DNA of 37,403 nt from Planctomycetota bacterium. GTDB lineage: Bacteria > Planctomycetota > SZUA-567 > H5-PLA8. The notes beneath the pieces were generated by a model, which made no database searches, had not been told where the DNA came from, and saw nothing but the letters and a program-made list of their open reading frames with translations. A program made the position numbers and the translations under genes. The stretch spans positions 1 to 37,403 of the forward strand of contig JAHCJK010000039.1 of the NCBI GenBank assembly GCA_026184295.1, written 5' to 3'. Of this stretch, positions 7,717-16,898 are shown one piece after another; within the stretch, counting starts at the first letter, position 1; each line of letters begins with the position of its first letter.

Positions 7717-8331
7717 GTGAGCAAAATCGATTCGACCCGCCCCGACGAACACCTGGCCGAGGACGAAGAGAAGGCCAAGGACAAGGGCAGCGACAACCTG
7801 GGGCAGAAGCTGCTCGAGGCCCGCACGGTCCTGGTCAACGGGCCGGTGAACGACAAGATGTACGAGTCGGTCACGTCGCGCCTGTACTACCTCGAATACA
7901 AGGACCCCAAGGCCGAAATCCTGGTGGTGGTCAACTCGCCCGGCGGCTCGGCCGACGGCGGCTTCGGCATCTACAACACGATGAAATTCATTTCGTGCCC
8001 GATCAAGACGCTCTGCGCCGGCATCTGCGCTTCGGCCGGCGTCCTGATCTACCTGGGCGGCGACAAGGGCAAGCGCTTTACGCTGCCGCACTCGCGCTTC
8101 CTGCTGCACCAGCCCTCGACCCAGGCCTTCGGCCAGGCGAGCGACATGGAGATCACGGCCAACGAAATCCTGCGCACGCGCAAGAAGTACGCCGAGATCG
8201 TCGCCGAAGAAATCGGTTCCAACGCCGACAAGGTGATGGCCGACTCCAACCGCGATTTCTGGCTCACCGCCGACGAGGCCCTGAAGTACAAGCTCGTCGA
8301 TAAGGTGATCACCGAACGCAAGGAACTCTGA
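7717..8331 (+). CDS. clpP: ATP-dependent Clp protease proteolytic subunit
   Basis: A 204-residue ClpP, the serine protease that forms the tetradecameric degradation chamber for ClpA/X/C unfoldases in the cytoplasm. The catalytic triad is present: S106 in CASAG, H131 in LLHQP and D180 in NRD, followed by LTADEALKYKLVD. The oligomer sensor/handle region follows H131. The N-terminal ~25 residues are unusually charged (EDEEKAKDKGSD) and differ from the usual axial loop. No clpX lies next to it here, so it may be one of several ClpP paralogues. The start is GTG at 7717 with AAGGAG 6 nt upstream. A strong terminator follows. Confidence 0.93.
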   Translation: MSKIDSTRPDEHLAEDEEKAKDKGSDNLGQKLLEARTVLVNGPVNDKMYESVTSRLYYLEYKDPKAEILVVVNSPGGSADGGFGIYNTMKFISCPIKTLCAGICASAGVLIYLGGDKGKRFTLPHSRFLLHQPSTQAFGQASDMEITANEILRTRKKYAEIVAEEIGSNADKVMADSNRDFWLTADEALKYKLVDKVITERKEL

Positions 8332-8353
8332 CCGCGGTTCTTACCTCGGGCGC

Positions 8354-8381
8354 AAAACGGGAAGCTTCGGCTTCCCGTTTT
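8354..8381 (+). terminator. Terminator after clpP (likely bidirectional)
   Basis: A perfect 12-bp inverted repeat (AAAACGGGAAGC / GCTTCCCGTTTT) closes on a TTCG tetraloop. The A-run on one side and T-run on the other make it symmetrical. It lies 22 bp past the clpP stop and 33 bp before the next gene. Confidence 0.92.
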
Positions 8382-8413
8382 CGCCTTCGCCCTCGGCCTG
8401 AAGGGGGAACGTC

Positions 8414-9115
8414 ATGCCCGCCACGTCCTCCGTCCCGTACCTCTTTCTCGATTTCAACACGCTGGAAGACTTCTTCGGCGCCAAAGGCCCCATGCTGGCG
8501 CCCAACGCCAGCCAGGTGCGTTCGAAGATTCGCGATCTGGCCTCGCTGGCTTCGAAGCAGGGGCTGGTGGTGCTCGCCGTCGTGGACCTGCACGCGCCCA
8601 ACGATCCGGAGTTCGCCCAGTTCCAGCTTCCGCCGCACGGCCTGGACCGCAGCCCGGGTCGGATGAAGATCTTCGAGACCTACACGCGCGGGCCGTCGGT
8701 GATTCCGCCCAGCGGCCAGCGCCGCCCGTGGCCGAACATGACCGAACTGCGGCAGCGCGGCGGGCAACTGGTGCTCGAAAAGACGACTTTCGACCTGTAT
8801 TCGAACCCGGCCTTCCCGGAAATCCTGCGCAACTTCCAGCCGGAGGAAACGATCGCGTACGGCGCGGTCTTCGAACAGGACCTCTTCTACACCGCCTGCG
8901 CGATGCGGAACTTCGGGCAGAGCCTGACGATCGTGGAAGACGCCTGCGCCATCCGCGACCCCGCGGCGGCCGAACAGGCGCGCGCGGGGATGCTCTCTCG
9001 CGGCGTGCACTTCGAACCCGCCGAGGAAGTGCTCTCGCGCGTGGAACGGTCGCTGCGCACGGCGGCGCGGCTGATGCCGCCGCCGGCCAAGGGGACCGAG
9101 GCGAAGAAGAAGTAG
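8414..9115 (+). CDS. Isochorismatase-fold protein, nucleophilic Cys apparently missing
   Basis: A 233-residue protein with the isochorismatase/nicotinamidase Rossmann-like layout. D13 (LFLDFNTLEDFF) and K123 (LEKTTFDLYSNPAF) match the Asp and Lys of the Asp-Lys-Cys triad, and VVDLHAPNDPEF resembles the metal-binding D-x-H loop of nicotinamidases. Aligning YGAVFEQDLFYTACAM with the family's G-A-T-D-x-C-V-x-x-T-A block puts Q155 or D156 where the Cys nucleophile should be; the only nearby Cys, C162, is after the TA. It may therefore be inactive, regulatory or use other chemistry. It lies 95 bp upstream of nadE on the same strand, consistent with an NAD-related role (inference). AGGGGG precedes the ATG. 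Confidence 0.75.
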   Translation: MPATSSVPYLFLDFNTLEDFFGAKGPMLAPNASQVRSKIRDLASLASKQGLVVLAVVDLHAPNDPEFAQFQLPPHGLDRSPGRMKIFETYTRGPSVIPPSGQRRPWPNMTELRQRGGQLVLEKTTFDLYSNPAFPEILRNFQPEETIAYGAVFEQDLFYTACAMRNFGQSLTIVEDACAIRDPAAAEQARAGMLSRGVHFEPAEEVLSRVERSLRTAARLMPPPAKGTEAKKK

Positions 9116-9210
9116 ATCGGCGCGGATTCGGGACCTTTGCGCTTTCGTACCAAGCCTCCACGCTCTAGACTTCGTTTCACCGTGCCGGTCCTCCCAGGCT
9201 TCATGGAAAA

Positions 9211-10866
9211 ATGCCCATGAAAGTGGCCTTGGCTCAGATCAATCCGACGATCGGCGACTTCAACGGCACCGTTGAAAAGATGGTCCGCACGGCCATCAAC
9301 GCGCGGGCCGAAGGCGCGGGCCTGACCATCTTCGGCGAACTCTCGCTCACCGGCTACCCGCCGCGCGACCTGCTGGAAAAGCAGTCCTTCCTCGACGCCC
9401 AGGACCGCGCGCTCGACCGCCTGAAGAAGGCGCTGAAGGGCCTGCCCGCCATCGTCGGCTGCGTGACGCGGCGCTTCGACGGCGTCGGCAACCTGCTCTA
9501 CAACTCCTGCGCGATGATCGTGGACGGGGACGTGCTGGCGGTCGGGCGCAAGTGCCTGCTGCCCACGTACGACGTCTTCGACGAGGCGCGCTACTTCGAG
9601 GCGGCCGAGAAGCCGACGGTCGTGGAATTTCGCGGGCTGCGCTGGGGCCTGACGATCTGCGAGGATGTCTGGAACGACAAGGATTTCTGGCAGCACCGCA
9701 TGTACGCCAAGGACCCCGTCGAAGACGTGGTCAACCTCGGCGCGGACATCATCGTCAACCTCTCGGCTTCGCCGTACTGCATGGGCAAGCAGTCGGTCAA
9801 GGAAGCGATGCTCTCGAGCCTCTGCCGCAAGTACCGCCGCCAGATGCTCTACGTCAACCAGGTGGGCGGCAACGACGAACTGCTCTTCGACGGCCGCTCG
9901 ATGGCTTTCAACGAACAGGGCAAGCTGATCGCGCGCGGGCATGCCTTCGACGAAGGCGTCACCATCGTGGACATCGAGAACAGCTACGGGCAGGTCTCGC
10001 CGCGGCTGCCCGAGGAAGAGGAACTGCGCAAGGCCCTGGTGATGGGCATGCGCGACTACGGCAACAAGTGCGGCTTCGAAGGCGGCGTGATCGGCCTCTC
10101 GGGCGGCATCGACTCGGCGCTGACGGCCAGCCTGGCGGCCGAGGCCTTCGGTTCGGACAACGTGATCGGCGTCGCGATGCCGAGCCGCTACAGTTCCGCC
10201 GACAGCATGACCGACGCGCGCGACCTGGCCGAACGCCTGGGCATCGAGTTCCACATCGTCCCGATCGAGAAGCCCTTCAGCACGCTCAAGGAGATTCTCG
10301 CGCCGGTCTTCGCCGGGCGCCCCGAGGACACCACCGAGGAGAACCTGCAGGCGCGCATCCGCGGCGTGGTGCTGATGGCGCTCTCGAACAAGTTCGGGCA
10401 CCTGCTCCTGACCACCGGCAACAAGTCGGAGATCGCGACGGGCTACTGCACGCTCTACGGCGACATGTGCGGCGGCCTCGCGGCGATCAGCGACCTGTAC
10501 AAGACGACCGTCTACCAGCTCTCCAAGCACCTGAACACCAAGACCGACCTGCGCCCGCCGATCCCCACGCACAGCATCACGCGGGAACCCTCCGCCGAAC
10601 TGCGCCCGGACCAGAAGGACTCGGACGCGCTGCCGCCCTACGAGACGCTCGACGGCATCCTGAAGGCGTACATCGAGGACCGCAAGAGCATGGAGCAGAT
10701 CGTGGCGCTCGGTTTCGAGTTCGAGACGGTCAAGCGCGTGCTGCGGCTGGTCGATTTCAACGAATACAAGCGCCGCCAGGCCGCGCCGGGGCTGAAGGTC
10801 TCGTCCAAGGCCTTCGGCATGGGCCGGCGCATCCCCATCGCGCACCGCTTCCGCGAAGCCGAGTAG
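9211..10866 (+). CDS. nadE: Glutamine-dependent NAD(+) synthetase
   Basis: A 551-residue two-domain enzyme that amidates nicotinic acid adenine dinucleotide to NAD+ using ATP and glutamine, in the cytoplasm. The N-terminal nitrilase-type glutaminase domain (about 4-265) carries the E43-K114-C150 triad (FGELSLTGYPPRD, GRKCLLPTYDVFDE, LTICEDVW). The C-terminal synthetase domain has the PP-loop SGGIDS at 297-302, then GVAMPSRYSS and TTGNKSE. Length is right for the glutamine-using class. The ATG at 9217 (two codons in) is an equally good start, since the only upstream ribosome-site-like sequence is a weak GGAAA. It ends one base before the convergent ABC permease stop (TAG-C-CTA). Confidence 0.96.
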   Translation: MPMKVALAQINPTIGDFNGTVEKMVRTAINARAEGAGLTIFGELSLTGYPPRDLLEKQSFLDAQDRALDRLKKALKGLPAIVGCVTRRFDGVGNLLYNSCAMIVDGDVLAVGRKCLLPTYDVFDEARYFEAAEKPTVVEFRGLRWGLTICEDVWNDKDFWQHRMYAKDPVEDVVNLGADIIVNLSASPYCMGKQSVKEAMLSSLCRKYRRQMLYVNQVGGNDELLFDGRSMAFNEQGKLIARGHAFDEGVTIVDIENSYGQVSPRLPEEEELRKALVMGMRDYGNKCGFEGGVIGLSGGIDSALTASLAAEAFGSDNVIGVAMPSRYSSADSMTDARDLAERLGIEFHIVPIEKPFSTLKEILAPVFAGRPEDTTEENLQARIRGVVLMALSNKFGHLLLTTGNKSEIATGYCTLYGDMCGGLAAISDLYKTTVYQLSKHLNTKTDLRPPIPTHSITREPSAELRPDQKDSDALPPYETLDGILKAYIEDRKSMEQIVALGFEFETVKRVLRLVDFNEYKRRQAAPGLKVSSKAFGMGRRIPIAHRFREAE

Positions 10867-10867
10867 C

Positions 10868-12706
10868 CTAGGCGGGCGAACCGTCGCCGGAAGACCGCTG
10901 GAGCGAGCGCCGCGCCTCCTCGATCAGGCGCCGGTACGAACGGCCGCGGAACCAGAGGATCAGCAGCAGCGTCAGCGCGAAGACGGCCGGATACGCCAGC
11001 ACCGCCATCGGAGCGTATTTCCACATCAGGGCGATGGGCGCCTTGGCGTAAAGCTCGCGCTGCCGGCGCACGGCGGCCAGGTCGGGCAGGTCCTTCACGT
11101 ACTCGGCATATTCGTCGGTCTGCCGCATTCGATTAAACTGGCTTGTGGGATCGTAATTCCGAAAGTTCAGGCCGCGCTTCTTGTTGATCTCGTATTGGTA
11201 ATAGGCTTCGGAATAATACGCGCAGGAATGCCAGTCGCTGTAGACCATGCCTGAATGGACGATCGGCACCGCGGTGACGCCGGCCAGAATCGCCAGCGCA
11301 ACCGCCGCCGTGGCGGCCTGCGCGAGAAAGGTCTGGAAGCGCAGCGCGCTCGCTTCGATCAGCAGCGCCGCGCCCAGGACGACGAAAAGCACCAAGACCG
11401 AGACGGCCACGGTCAGCAGGGTCTCGACCCGCGCCAGCGCGCCGCTCATGTTCAGGAAAAGCAGAAGGGCGATGCCGTTTACCGCCGCCATAAGGACACA
11501 AAAGGCCGCGTGGCCCAGACGCCGGCCGGCGCGGAGGTCATCGCGGCCGGCCAGCCGTTCGCAGGCATCGGTAAGCAGCCGTTCGCGGCGGAAGGGATGA
11601 TCGATCAGGGCCAGGAGGCACACCCCAAAGCCGCCGAAGAGCAGCACGAGGGCGCCGAGTTCCCACAGTTTGCCCGCCAGGTACGGCGGGTCCTTGCGGT
11701 CGAAGTTCAGGGCCACCCCGAGCGCGGCCAGCACGATCATGCCCAACAGCAACGCATAATCCCGGTGGCGAAGCGCGGTGTTTTCCGGCGCATCCAGTTT
11801 GCGGCTGGCCGCATGGATCAGGCAGGCGAAGAGCACGCCCTGCGCCGCCAAGGCGTAGACGAAGGCGCAGGTGCTGGAATGGAACAATTCGACAGGAGAA
11901 ACGTAGCCATTGCGCCAGAAGAGCAGATCCAAGGTGCTCCAGGGCGAAAGCAGCGCCGCGAAGCCGCCTTCGCGGCCTTCCCGGACGCAGGCGACCGGCA
12001 GCACCTGCGCGCAGAATCCGATCGCAAGCGACAGGCCCACGGAGCCGAAGCCGCGGAAGACCATGGTCTGCGTCGCCAAGTACGCGCCCAGGGCCGACAT
12101 CGCCGCGGCATGGAACACGATGCAGGTGGCGGCGTAGGCCACATGCTCGGGCGGGGCCAGGCCGAGAAGGCCCAGCGGAATGCCAAAACAGATCAGCGCG
12201 GCCGAGATCAGGTGGACCACGTACGTCGTGGCGAAGGCCTTGCCCATCACGATGCCGGTGGACGAAAGCGGCGCCAGGCGCAGAAACTCCATCGTGCCCA
12301 GCACCCGTTCGTTGCTCAGCGAGAAGCAAGAATAGAGCGGCGCGACGATGCAGGACAAGACCGTCGCGATGGCAAAACATTGGCTGGCGAGCGCTGCCGA
12401 GGCTTCTTCGAACGTTTGGTACGGCGGCACGCGCCCGTAGATCATGGCGCGGAGCGTGTACAGGATGGAGTCTTTGGGAAAGGGCATCGCGATCACGTTG
12501 AAGATCAGCAGCAGGATAAAGCCGAGGAAGGAAAACCAGAAAATCCCGCGCCGCAGCAACGGGCCGGGCGTGTGGCGGTAATAAAATGGCAGCCCGAGGT
12601 GGTGCAGCAGCGTGTGGTCGGCCTCCACCGGCAGCGGTTCGTCGGACTGCGCACGCGCCAAGGGCGCGGCGGCGGCGGCCGGCAGGGGCGCTTCGGCTTC
12701 GCTCAT
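10868..12706 (-). CDS. ABC transporter permease (large membrane protein)
   Basis: A 612-residue polytopic membrane protein translated with the upstream ATPase. After an Ala/Pro-rich N-terminus there is a first TM (about 55-78), then a long loop and a group of spans (about 110-330) with the ABC-2-type pattern NERVLGTMEFLRLAPLSSTGIVMGKAF, typical of exporter permeases. A second group of spans occupies about 335-480, followed by a ~100-residue extracytoplasmic part rich in Tyr (YYSEAYYQYEINKKRG) and a last TM near 580. The ATG at 12706 overlaps the ATPase stop as ATGA, so the frame that stays open further upstream is only a shadow of the ATPase. Substrate unknown. Confidence 0.85.
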   Translation of the reverse strand: MSEAEAPLPAAAAAPLARAQSDEPLPVEADHTLLHHLGLPFYYRHTPGPLLRRGIFWFSFLGFILLLIFNVIAMPFPKDSILYTLRAMIYGRVPPYQTFEEASAALASQCFAIATVLSCIVAPLYSCFSLSNERVLGTMEFLRLAPLSSTGIVMGKAFATTYVVHLISAALICFGIPLGLLGLAPPEHVAYAATCIVFHAAAMSALGAYLATQTMVFRGFGSVGLSLAIGFCAQVLPVACVREGREGGFAALLSPWSTLDLLFWRNGYVSPVELFHSSTCAFVYALAAQGVLFACLIHAASRKLDAPENTALRHRDYALLLGMIVLAALGVALNFDRKDPPYLAGKLWELGALVLLFGGFGVCLLALIDHPFRRERLLTDACERLAGRDDLRAGRRLGHAAFCVLMAAVNGIALLLFLNMSGALARVETLLTVAVSVLVLFVVLGAALLIEASALRFQTFLAQAATAAVALAILAGVTAVPIVHSGMVYSDWHSCAYYSEAYYQYEINKKRGLNFRNYDPTSQFNRMRQTDEYAEYVKDLPDLAAVRRQRELYAKAPIALMWKYAPMAVLAYPAVFALTLLLILWFRGRSYRRLIEEARRSLQRSSGDGSPA

Positions 12707-13653
12707 TCGGCGCGGCCCCCGGCGCTGGCCTTGCGGTACACGGCTTCCAGGTCGGCTTCCTCGGGCATGAAGCGCGTGACCAGGTAGCCCGCGGCCGTCA
12801 CCTGCGCCAGCACGCGCGCGGCGGCTTCCTCGTCGCCGTCGAAATCGAAGGCCAGAGTCGCGTCGCGGCGTTCGAGATTGCTCACGCCGCCAAGCGCCTG
12901 AAGAAACTCCTCCAGCCGCACCGCGTCGCGTGCGACGCGCAGCGTGTAGCGCCGCCCGCCGGCCGAAACGCCCGTGTAGCGCGCCAGCACGCCCCCGGAG
13001 CCCGCCAGCGGCCCGAATTCCATCAGCCGGCCGTGCTGGATGATGGCGATGTGGTCGCAGAAATCGGCCAGCTCTTTCAGCACATGAGAACTGACCACCA
13101 CCGTCTTGCCCAGGTGCTGCTGGAACTTCAGGAAGTCGCGCAACTCCCCGCGCGCCACCGGGTCCAGCCCGCTCGCGGGCTCGTCGAGAAACACCACCTG
13201 CGGATCGTGCAGGAAACTCTTGGCCACGCCCAGCCGCTGGCGCATGCCGCGCGAGAGCGTGCCCACGCGCGCGTGGCGCTTCTCGGTCAGGCCCAGGCGT
13301 TCCAGGTAGTCGCCCACGCGTTCGCCGGCCAGCGCGTTGTCCAGGTTGTACGCGCGCGCGAAAAACTGCAGGTAACGTTCGACGCTCATGTCTTCGTACA
13401 GTTGAAAGCTCTCGGGCAGGTACCCGATCAACTGCCGCACGCCCACGCGATCCTGGACGATGTCGCGCCCGCCGATCCACGCTCGGCCGCGCGAAGGCGC
13501 CAGCAGCGTGGTGAGCATCTTCATGGTGGTGCTTTTGCCCGCGCCGTTGGGCCCGACCATGGCGCACACCGAGCCTTGCGGGATTTCGAGCGTGAGCCGG
13601 TCCAGCGCGACGAAACTGCCGAAATACCGGGTCAGGTTCTCGCAGCGGATCAT
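12703..13653 (-). CDS. ABC transporter ATP-binding protein (CcmA/GldA-like)
   Basis: A 316-residue cytoplasmic ATPase. Walker A GPNGAGKST is at residues 34-42, the signature LSRGM at 133-137, Walker B VVFLDEP at 153-159, then the D-loop SGLDP and switch-His in SSHVL. The Q-loop reads YLPESFQLYEDMSV, with Glu where Gln is common, as seen in GldA-type exporters. A C-terminal ~85-residue domain with alternating strands and helices follows. The pair resembles ABC-2 export systems rather than solute importers; no binding protein is nearby. GAGGGTGG lies just upstream of the ATG. Confidence 0.94.
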   Translation of the reverse strand: MIRCENLTRYFGSFVALDRLTLEIPQGSVCAMVGPNGAGKSTTMKMLTTLLAPSRGRAWIGGRDIVQDRVGVRQLIGYLPESFQLYEDMSVERYLQFFARAYNLDNALAGERVGDYLERLGLTEKRHARVGTLSRGMRQRLGVAKSFLHDPQVVFLDEPASGLDPVARGELRDFLKFQQHLGKTVVVSSHVLKELADFCDHIAIIQHGRLMEFGPLAGSGGVLARYTGVSAGGRRYTLRVARDAVRLEEFLQALGGVSNLERRDATLAFDFDGDEEAAARVLAQVTAAGYLVTRFMPEEADLEAVYRKASAGGRAE

Positions 13654-13711
13654 GGGCCACCCTCTCGACGGCTTGCGAAACGGACGGCCGAAAGGAACGT
13701 ATATGAGATCT

Positions 13712-15106
13712 TTAAGCGCCCGCGCGCGGCTCTTTTAGCTGCGCACGTGCATTCAGGTACAGCGCCACGCCCATAAAGAACGCGAACGTTCCCGCGCAGC
13801 CGCGCACCATCGGGCTGCCGAAGATGGAAAAGACGGCGGCGCCCACGCACGCTCCGGCCGAGGCCAGCGCGAGGGCCCGGGCGGCGTCGTCGTCCTCGGG
13901 CGCGCGCACGTACCCCGCGACGGCCGCCGCCATCCAGGTGGCGTAGAGCAGCGCGAGGCCGATCAGGCCCAGCGCGCCCAGTTCCACGCCGGTGGTCTCG
14001 AGCAGGCCGTAGGTCGGTTCGTTCGCGTTGACGTCGAAGGCGGCTTCGTCGTCGGTGTTCGCGCCGGGCTTGGGGTAGGCCGAGCCGTAGTAGCGGTTCA
14101 CGGTCGCCTGGTACTTCCCCGCGCCCGCGCCGGCCAGCCAGGCGTTCCCGTCGCTCACGGAGTTCAGCGCCGCCTGGTAGCGCCGCAGGCGCGCGGTGGG
14201 CACGGGGTCGCCTTCCGCATCGGCGGGCGTGTACAGGCTGAGCGTGCGCAGCAGGACGCGCGGGTTGTCGCGCGGGAGCCGCGGGAGCACGACGACGAGC
14301 ACGACCACGAGGGCGCTCGCGACGGCCGCGGCGGAGAGCGGGCGCGCCGAGGTGAGCGTGATCAGCAGCGCGGCCACGGCCAGCGTGCCCGCGCACGCCG
14401 CCAGCACGCCGCCGCCGAACATGCAGACGCACAGGCCCAGCGCCGCGAGCGCGCCCGCGCCCACGCGCACGGCGGCGTCTTTTTCGAAAACCGCGAAGGC
14501 CGCGCACGCGGGGATCACCATCGCCAGTTGCGCCGCGAACTGCCCGCGGTAGTCGAACCAGCCGGCCAGGCGCACGTTCGTCACGCCGCCGCCGTAGAAC
14601 CGCCCGGTCTGGAGCGTCGGGAGCGGCAGGCCTTCGGGCTGGACGTACTGGTAAAGCGCGTAAAAGGCGCATGCGCCCGTCGCGGCGCCCAGCACCAGCG
14701 CGGCGCGGCGTAGCCAGGCCGTGTCCGGCGCGAGGTGCCGGAAGACCCACACCGCGGCCAGCGCGACGAGCGCCGTCTGGCCCACGGCGGACTTGGCCCA
14801 TTCGCCCAGGGCGCGCGGTTCGGACCAGGCGATCGAGGCCAGCGCGATCCCGGCCCAGAAGAGGTTGCCGAGCGGCGGGAGCCAGTCTTTCAGGCCGCCG
14901 CGGAGCAGCCGGTAGAGCAGGTAGAGCACGAGGGGTCCGACGAGCAGGTCCAGCGGCGCGACGTAGAAGGCGAACTTTTTCGGGTGAAGGTAGTAGCCGA
15001 TGTTGAAGCTGACCGGCAGCAGCGCCGCGCAGAGCAGCCAGCCGCGCCACGCGGGCGGACGGTCGGGGTGTTCCAGCGCGGGCGCATCCGTCGCGGGGTC
15101 GCTCAT
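13712..15106 (-). CDS. O-antigen-ligase-like polytopic membrane protein
   Basis: A 464-residue protein with about 11-12 membrane segments, resembling the WaaL/Wzy O-antigen ligase-polymerase superfamily. A long extracytoplasmic loop (about residues 270-370) contains the typical polar region with LAGAGAGKYQATVNRYYG and NANEPTYGLLETTGVELGAL; the sequence E-x-G-xx-G in that stretch matches the ligase family's loop end. Such proteins transfer or polymerise undecaprenyl-linked glycans at the periplasmic face. Tandem glycosyltransferase genes are absent here apart from the fragment at the left edge. The ATG at 15106 has no good Shine-Dalgarno. It ends 58 bp upstream of the ATPase start, on the same strand. 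Confidence 0.75.
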   Translation of the reverse strand: MSDPATDAPALEHPDRPPAWRGWLLCAALLPVSFNIGYYLHPKKFAFYVAPLDLLVGPLVLYLLYRLLRGGLKDWLPPLGNLFWAGIALASIAWSEPRALGEWAKSAVGQTALVALAAVWVFRHLAPDTAWLRRAALVLGAATGACAFYALYQYVQPEGLPLPTLQTGRFYGGGVTNVRLAGWFDYRGQFAAQLAMVIPACAAFAVFEKDAAVRVGAGALAALGLCVCMFGGGVLAACAGTLAVAALLITLTSARPLSAAAVASALVVVLVVVLPRLPRDNPRVLLRTLSLYTPADAEGDPVPTARLRRYQAALNSVSDGNAWLAGAGAGKYQATVNRYYGSAYPKPGANTDDEAAFDVNANEPTYGLLETTGVELGALGLIGLALLYATWMAAAVAGYVRAPEDDDAARALALASAGACVGAAVFSIFGSPMVRGCAGTFAFFMGVALYLNARAQLKEPRAGA

Positions 15107-15151
15107 GCGGTCTTCAGGATATCAACCGCCCGGGCGGCTGCCCGGTCATTT

Positions 15152-16621
15152 TCATTTGGCCGGCGGAATCTTGCCCGCGGCCTCCATGAACTTGCCCAGT
15201 TGCGCGAGGTAGTATTCCTTGTCGGTCGGCTTGAGCGCCAGGGCCTTCTTGATCGTCTCGATGGCCTTCTCGTGTTCCTTGTTCTGGTGGTAGCACTCGG
15301 CCAGCGTGTCGAGCACCTCGGCGGTGGGGTCCAGTTCGACGGCGCGCTGCGCGAGCGCGATGCCGTCCTTGACCTTGTTGAGCTTCGGGTCGCGCGCGGT
15401 GGCGTACAGCCAGGCGAGCAGCCCCAGGGCCTCGGCGTAGTCCGGGCGGAGCTGGATCGCCTTGAGGTAGGCCTTCTCGGCCTCGGGCTCCGAACCCTTC
15501 GCGTTTCCGTGGCGGCTCAGGTCTTCGTGCGTGCGCGCGAGGTACATCCAGGTGCGGGCCTGCGCGTCGGGAAAGGCGACGGCGGCGGTAAGCGCTTCGA
15601 GGGCCGCGGGCATCTTGTCCAGGAAGTACAGTTGCACGCCTTTAAGCTGCAGCGCCTTGCTGAACTTCGGGTCGAGCTTGAGCGCCTCGTCGCAGGCCGC
15701 GATCGCTTCGTCGCCCTTGTCGGCGTAGTGCAGCGCCTGCGCCTTCTCGAACCACGCGCGCGGGCCGTCCGGCTTCAGCTTGAGGACGAAGTCCTTCCAG
15801 ATCGGCTCGATGTCGTCGGGGCTGACCTGGAAGGCGTTCTTGAAGGCCTCGAGCGGCTTGCGGCCCTTGCGCAGTTCGTCCATGTAGAAGCCGAAGCGCT
15901 GCGCATGCCGCCCGTTCTGGTAATTGGCGAAGAAGTAGACCAGCGACCAGCCTTCGGCATACGCGAGCAGGTTGTAGCCCATCTCGCCGTACTGATCCAT
16001 GTTCAGCAGCCGCGAGAGCTTGTGGTTCTTGTGGGCCTTCAGCGCCTCCTGCAGGTCCAGCAGCCGCCCGTAGGGAATCTGCCCGGTCTCGAGCTTGCCG
16101 TTCTTGAACTGCGCGGTCTCGAAGTAGACGGCCAGGCCCTCGTTCATCCAGATCGGCGCGTCGGCCTTGGGCATGTACAGGTCCACGAAGTAGTGCGTGG
16201 TCTCGTGGTAAAGCGTGTTCAGTACGTCTTCGGTGTCGTCGGACCAGAAGAGCACGATCTCCTTCTCGGTCGGCGAATAGTACCCCGCGACGCGCTCGGG
16301 GTCGGGCAGCCCGTGCTCCGCGCTGTACTTCTTGAACTCCGCGCGCTCGGCGAAGACCTTGACCGGCAGCGGCGCCTTGGGTTCGTTGCGAATCGCGAAG
16401 CGGCGCACGAAATCGGCGAACTGCTGCTCCAGCGCCTGCGACATCTGCTTCGCCAGCTCTTTGTTCGTGTTGGTGATGATGGTGAAGTGCGGCGAACGCT
16501 CCTGCAGCGCCTTCGACCAGGGGATGCGCTGCACCGCGCCGGGCGCCGCGGGGGGCGTCTCCGCCGCGCCCAAGTTCGCGGTCAGCGCCGCCACGGCGCA
16601 GAGCCATCCGAGCCATTTCAT
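15152..16621 (-). CDS. Secreted HExxH (DUF1570-like) peptidase-type protein with TPR repeats
   Basis: A 489-residue exported protein. Signal peptide at residues 1-20 (WLCAVAALTANLGAA). Residues about 45-290 form a gluzincin-like domain with HETTH at 139-143 and the downstream Glu in WMNEGLAVYFE (E161), a zinc-metallopeptidase arrangement seen in DUF1570 proteins of Planctomycetes. The C-terminal ~200 residues contain four to five TPR-like helix pairs (for example GDEAIAACDEALKLDPKFSKA). The start was placed at ATG 16621, which has GAGAGGA about 7 nt upstream and begins the signal peptide; an upstream in-frame ATG at 16726 lacks these. Proteolytic activity is plausible but not proven by motif alone. 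Confidence 0.88.
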   Translation of the reverse strand: MKWLGWLCAVAALTANLGAAETPPAAPGAVQRIPWSKALQERSPHFTIITNTNKELAKQMSQALEQQFADFVRRFAIRNEPKAPLPVKVFAERAEFKKYSAEHGLPDPERVAGYYSPTEKEIVLFWSDDTEDVLNTLYHETTHYFVDLYMPKADAPIWMNEGLAVYFETAQFKNGKLETGQIPYGRLLDLQEALKAHKNHKLSRLLNMDQYGEMGYNLLAYAEGWSLVYFFANYQNGRHAQRFGFYMDELRKGRKPLEAFKNAFQVSPDDIEPIWKDFVLKLKPDGPRAWFEKAQALHYADKGDEAIAACDEALKLDPKFSKALQLKGVQLYFLDKMPAALEALTAAVAFPDAQARTWMYLARTHEDLSRHGNAKGSEPEAEKAYLKAIQLRPDYAEALGLLAWLYATARDPKLNKVKDGIALAQRAVELDPTAEVLDTLAECYHQNKEHEKAIETIKKALALKPTDKEYYLAQLGKFMEAAGKIPPAK

Positions 16622-16876
16622 AAAGGGATCCTCTCCGATGCGAATACGGTCACCAAAGTAATACGGACGGTCCCAAAAGTCCTTCAAATGACATGGATGA
16701 AACGAAATCGCGGGGGCTTCGTACAACCCGTTGCAGGTCTTTATGTAAGATTTTGCAGGATGCGCGTGGCAGGTTGATCCTCGGTGATGACGACCGTCGC
16801 CGCCGTGATGGGCATCACGATCTGGCTCGCGCTCTCGGCCTTTTCCGGCTGACCGGGTTTCAGGTGCATTCGCAGC

Positions 16877-16898
16877 GCCTCCGCGCTATGACGGAGGC
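16877..16898 (+). promoter_or_regulatory. Hairpin covering the sulfatase ribosome-binding site
   Basis: A perfect 7-bp inverted repeat, GCCTCCG (16877-16883) and CGGAGGC (16892-16898), ends directly at the sulfatase ATG (16899). The only Shine-Dalgarno-like sequence, GGAGG, is in the 3' arm and just one base from the ATG. A folded leader would hide it. Structure is seen; regulation is inferred. Confidence 0.45.

Noticed and set aside
8414..9115. Nicotinamidase (pncA)
   Set aside because: The fold and the D and K residues fit, but the Cys nucleophile is not at the expected position, so a functional name is not justified.
10868..13660. Single 930-residue ABC protein
   Set aside because: The N-terminal third is a shadow of the ATPase in another frame. 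The permease starts at 12706 with an ATGA overlap.
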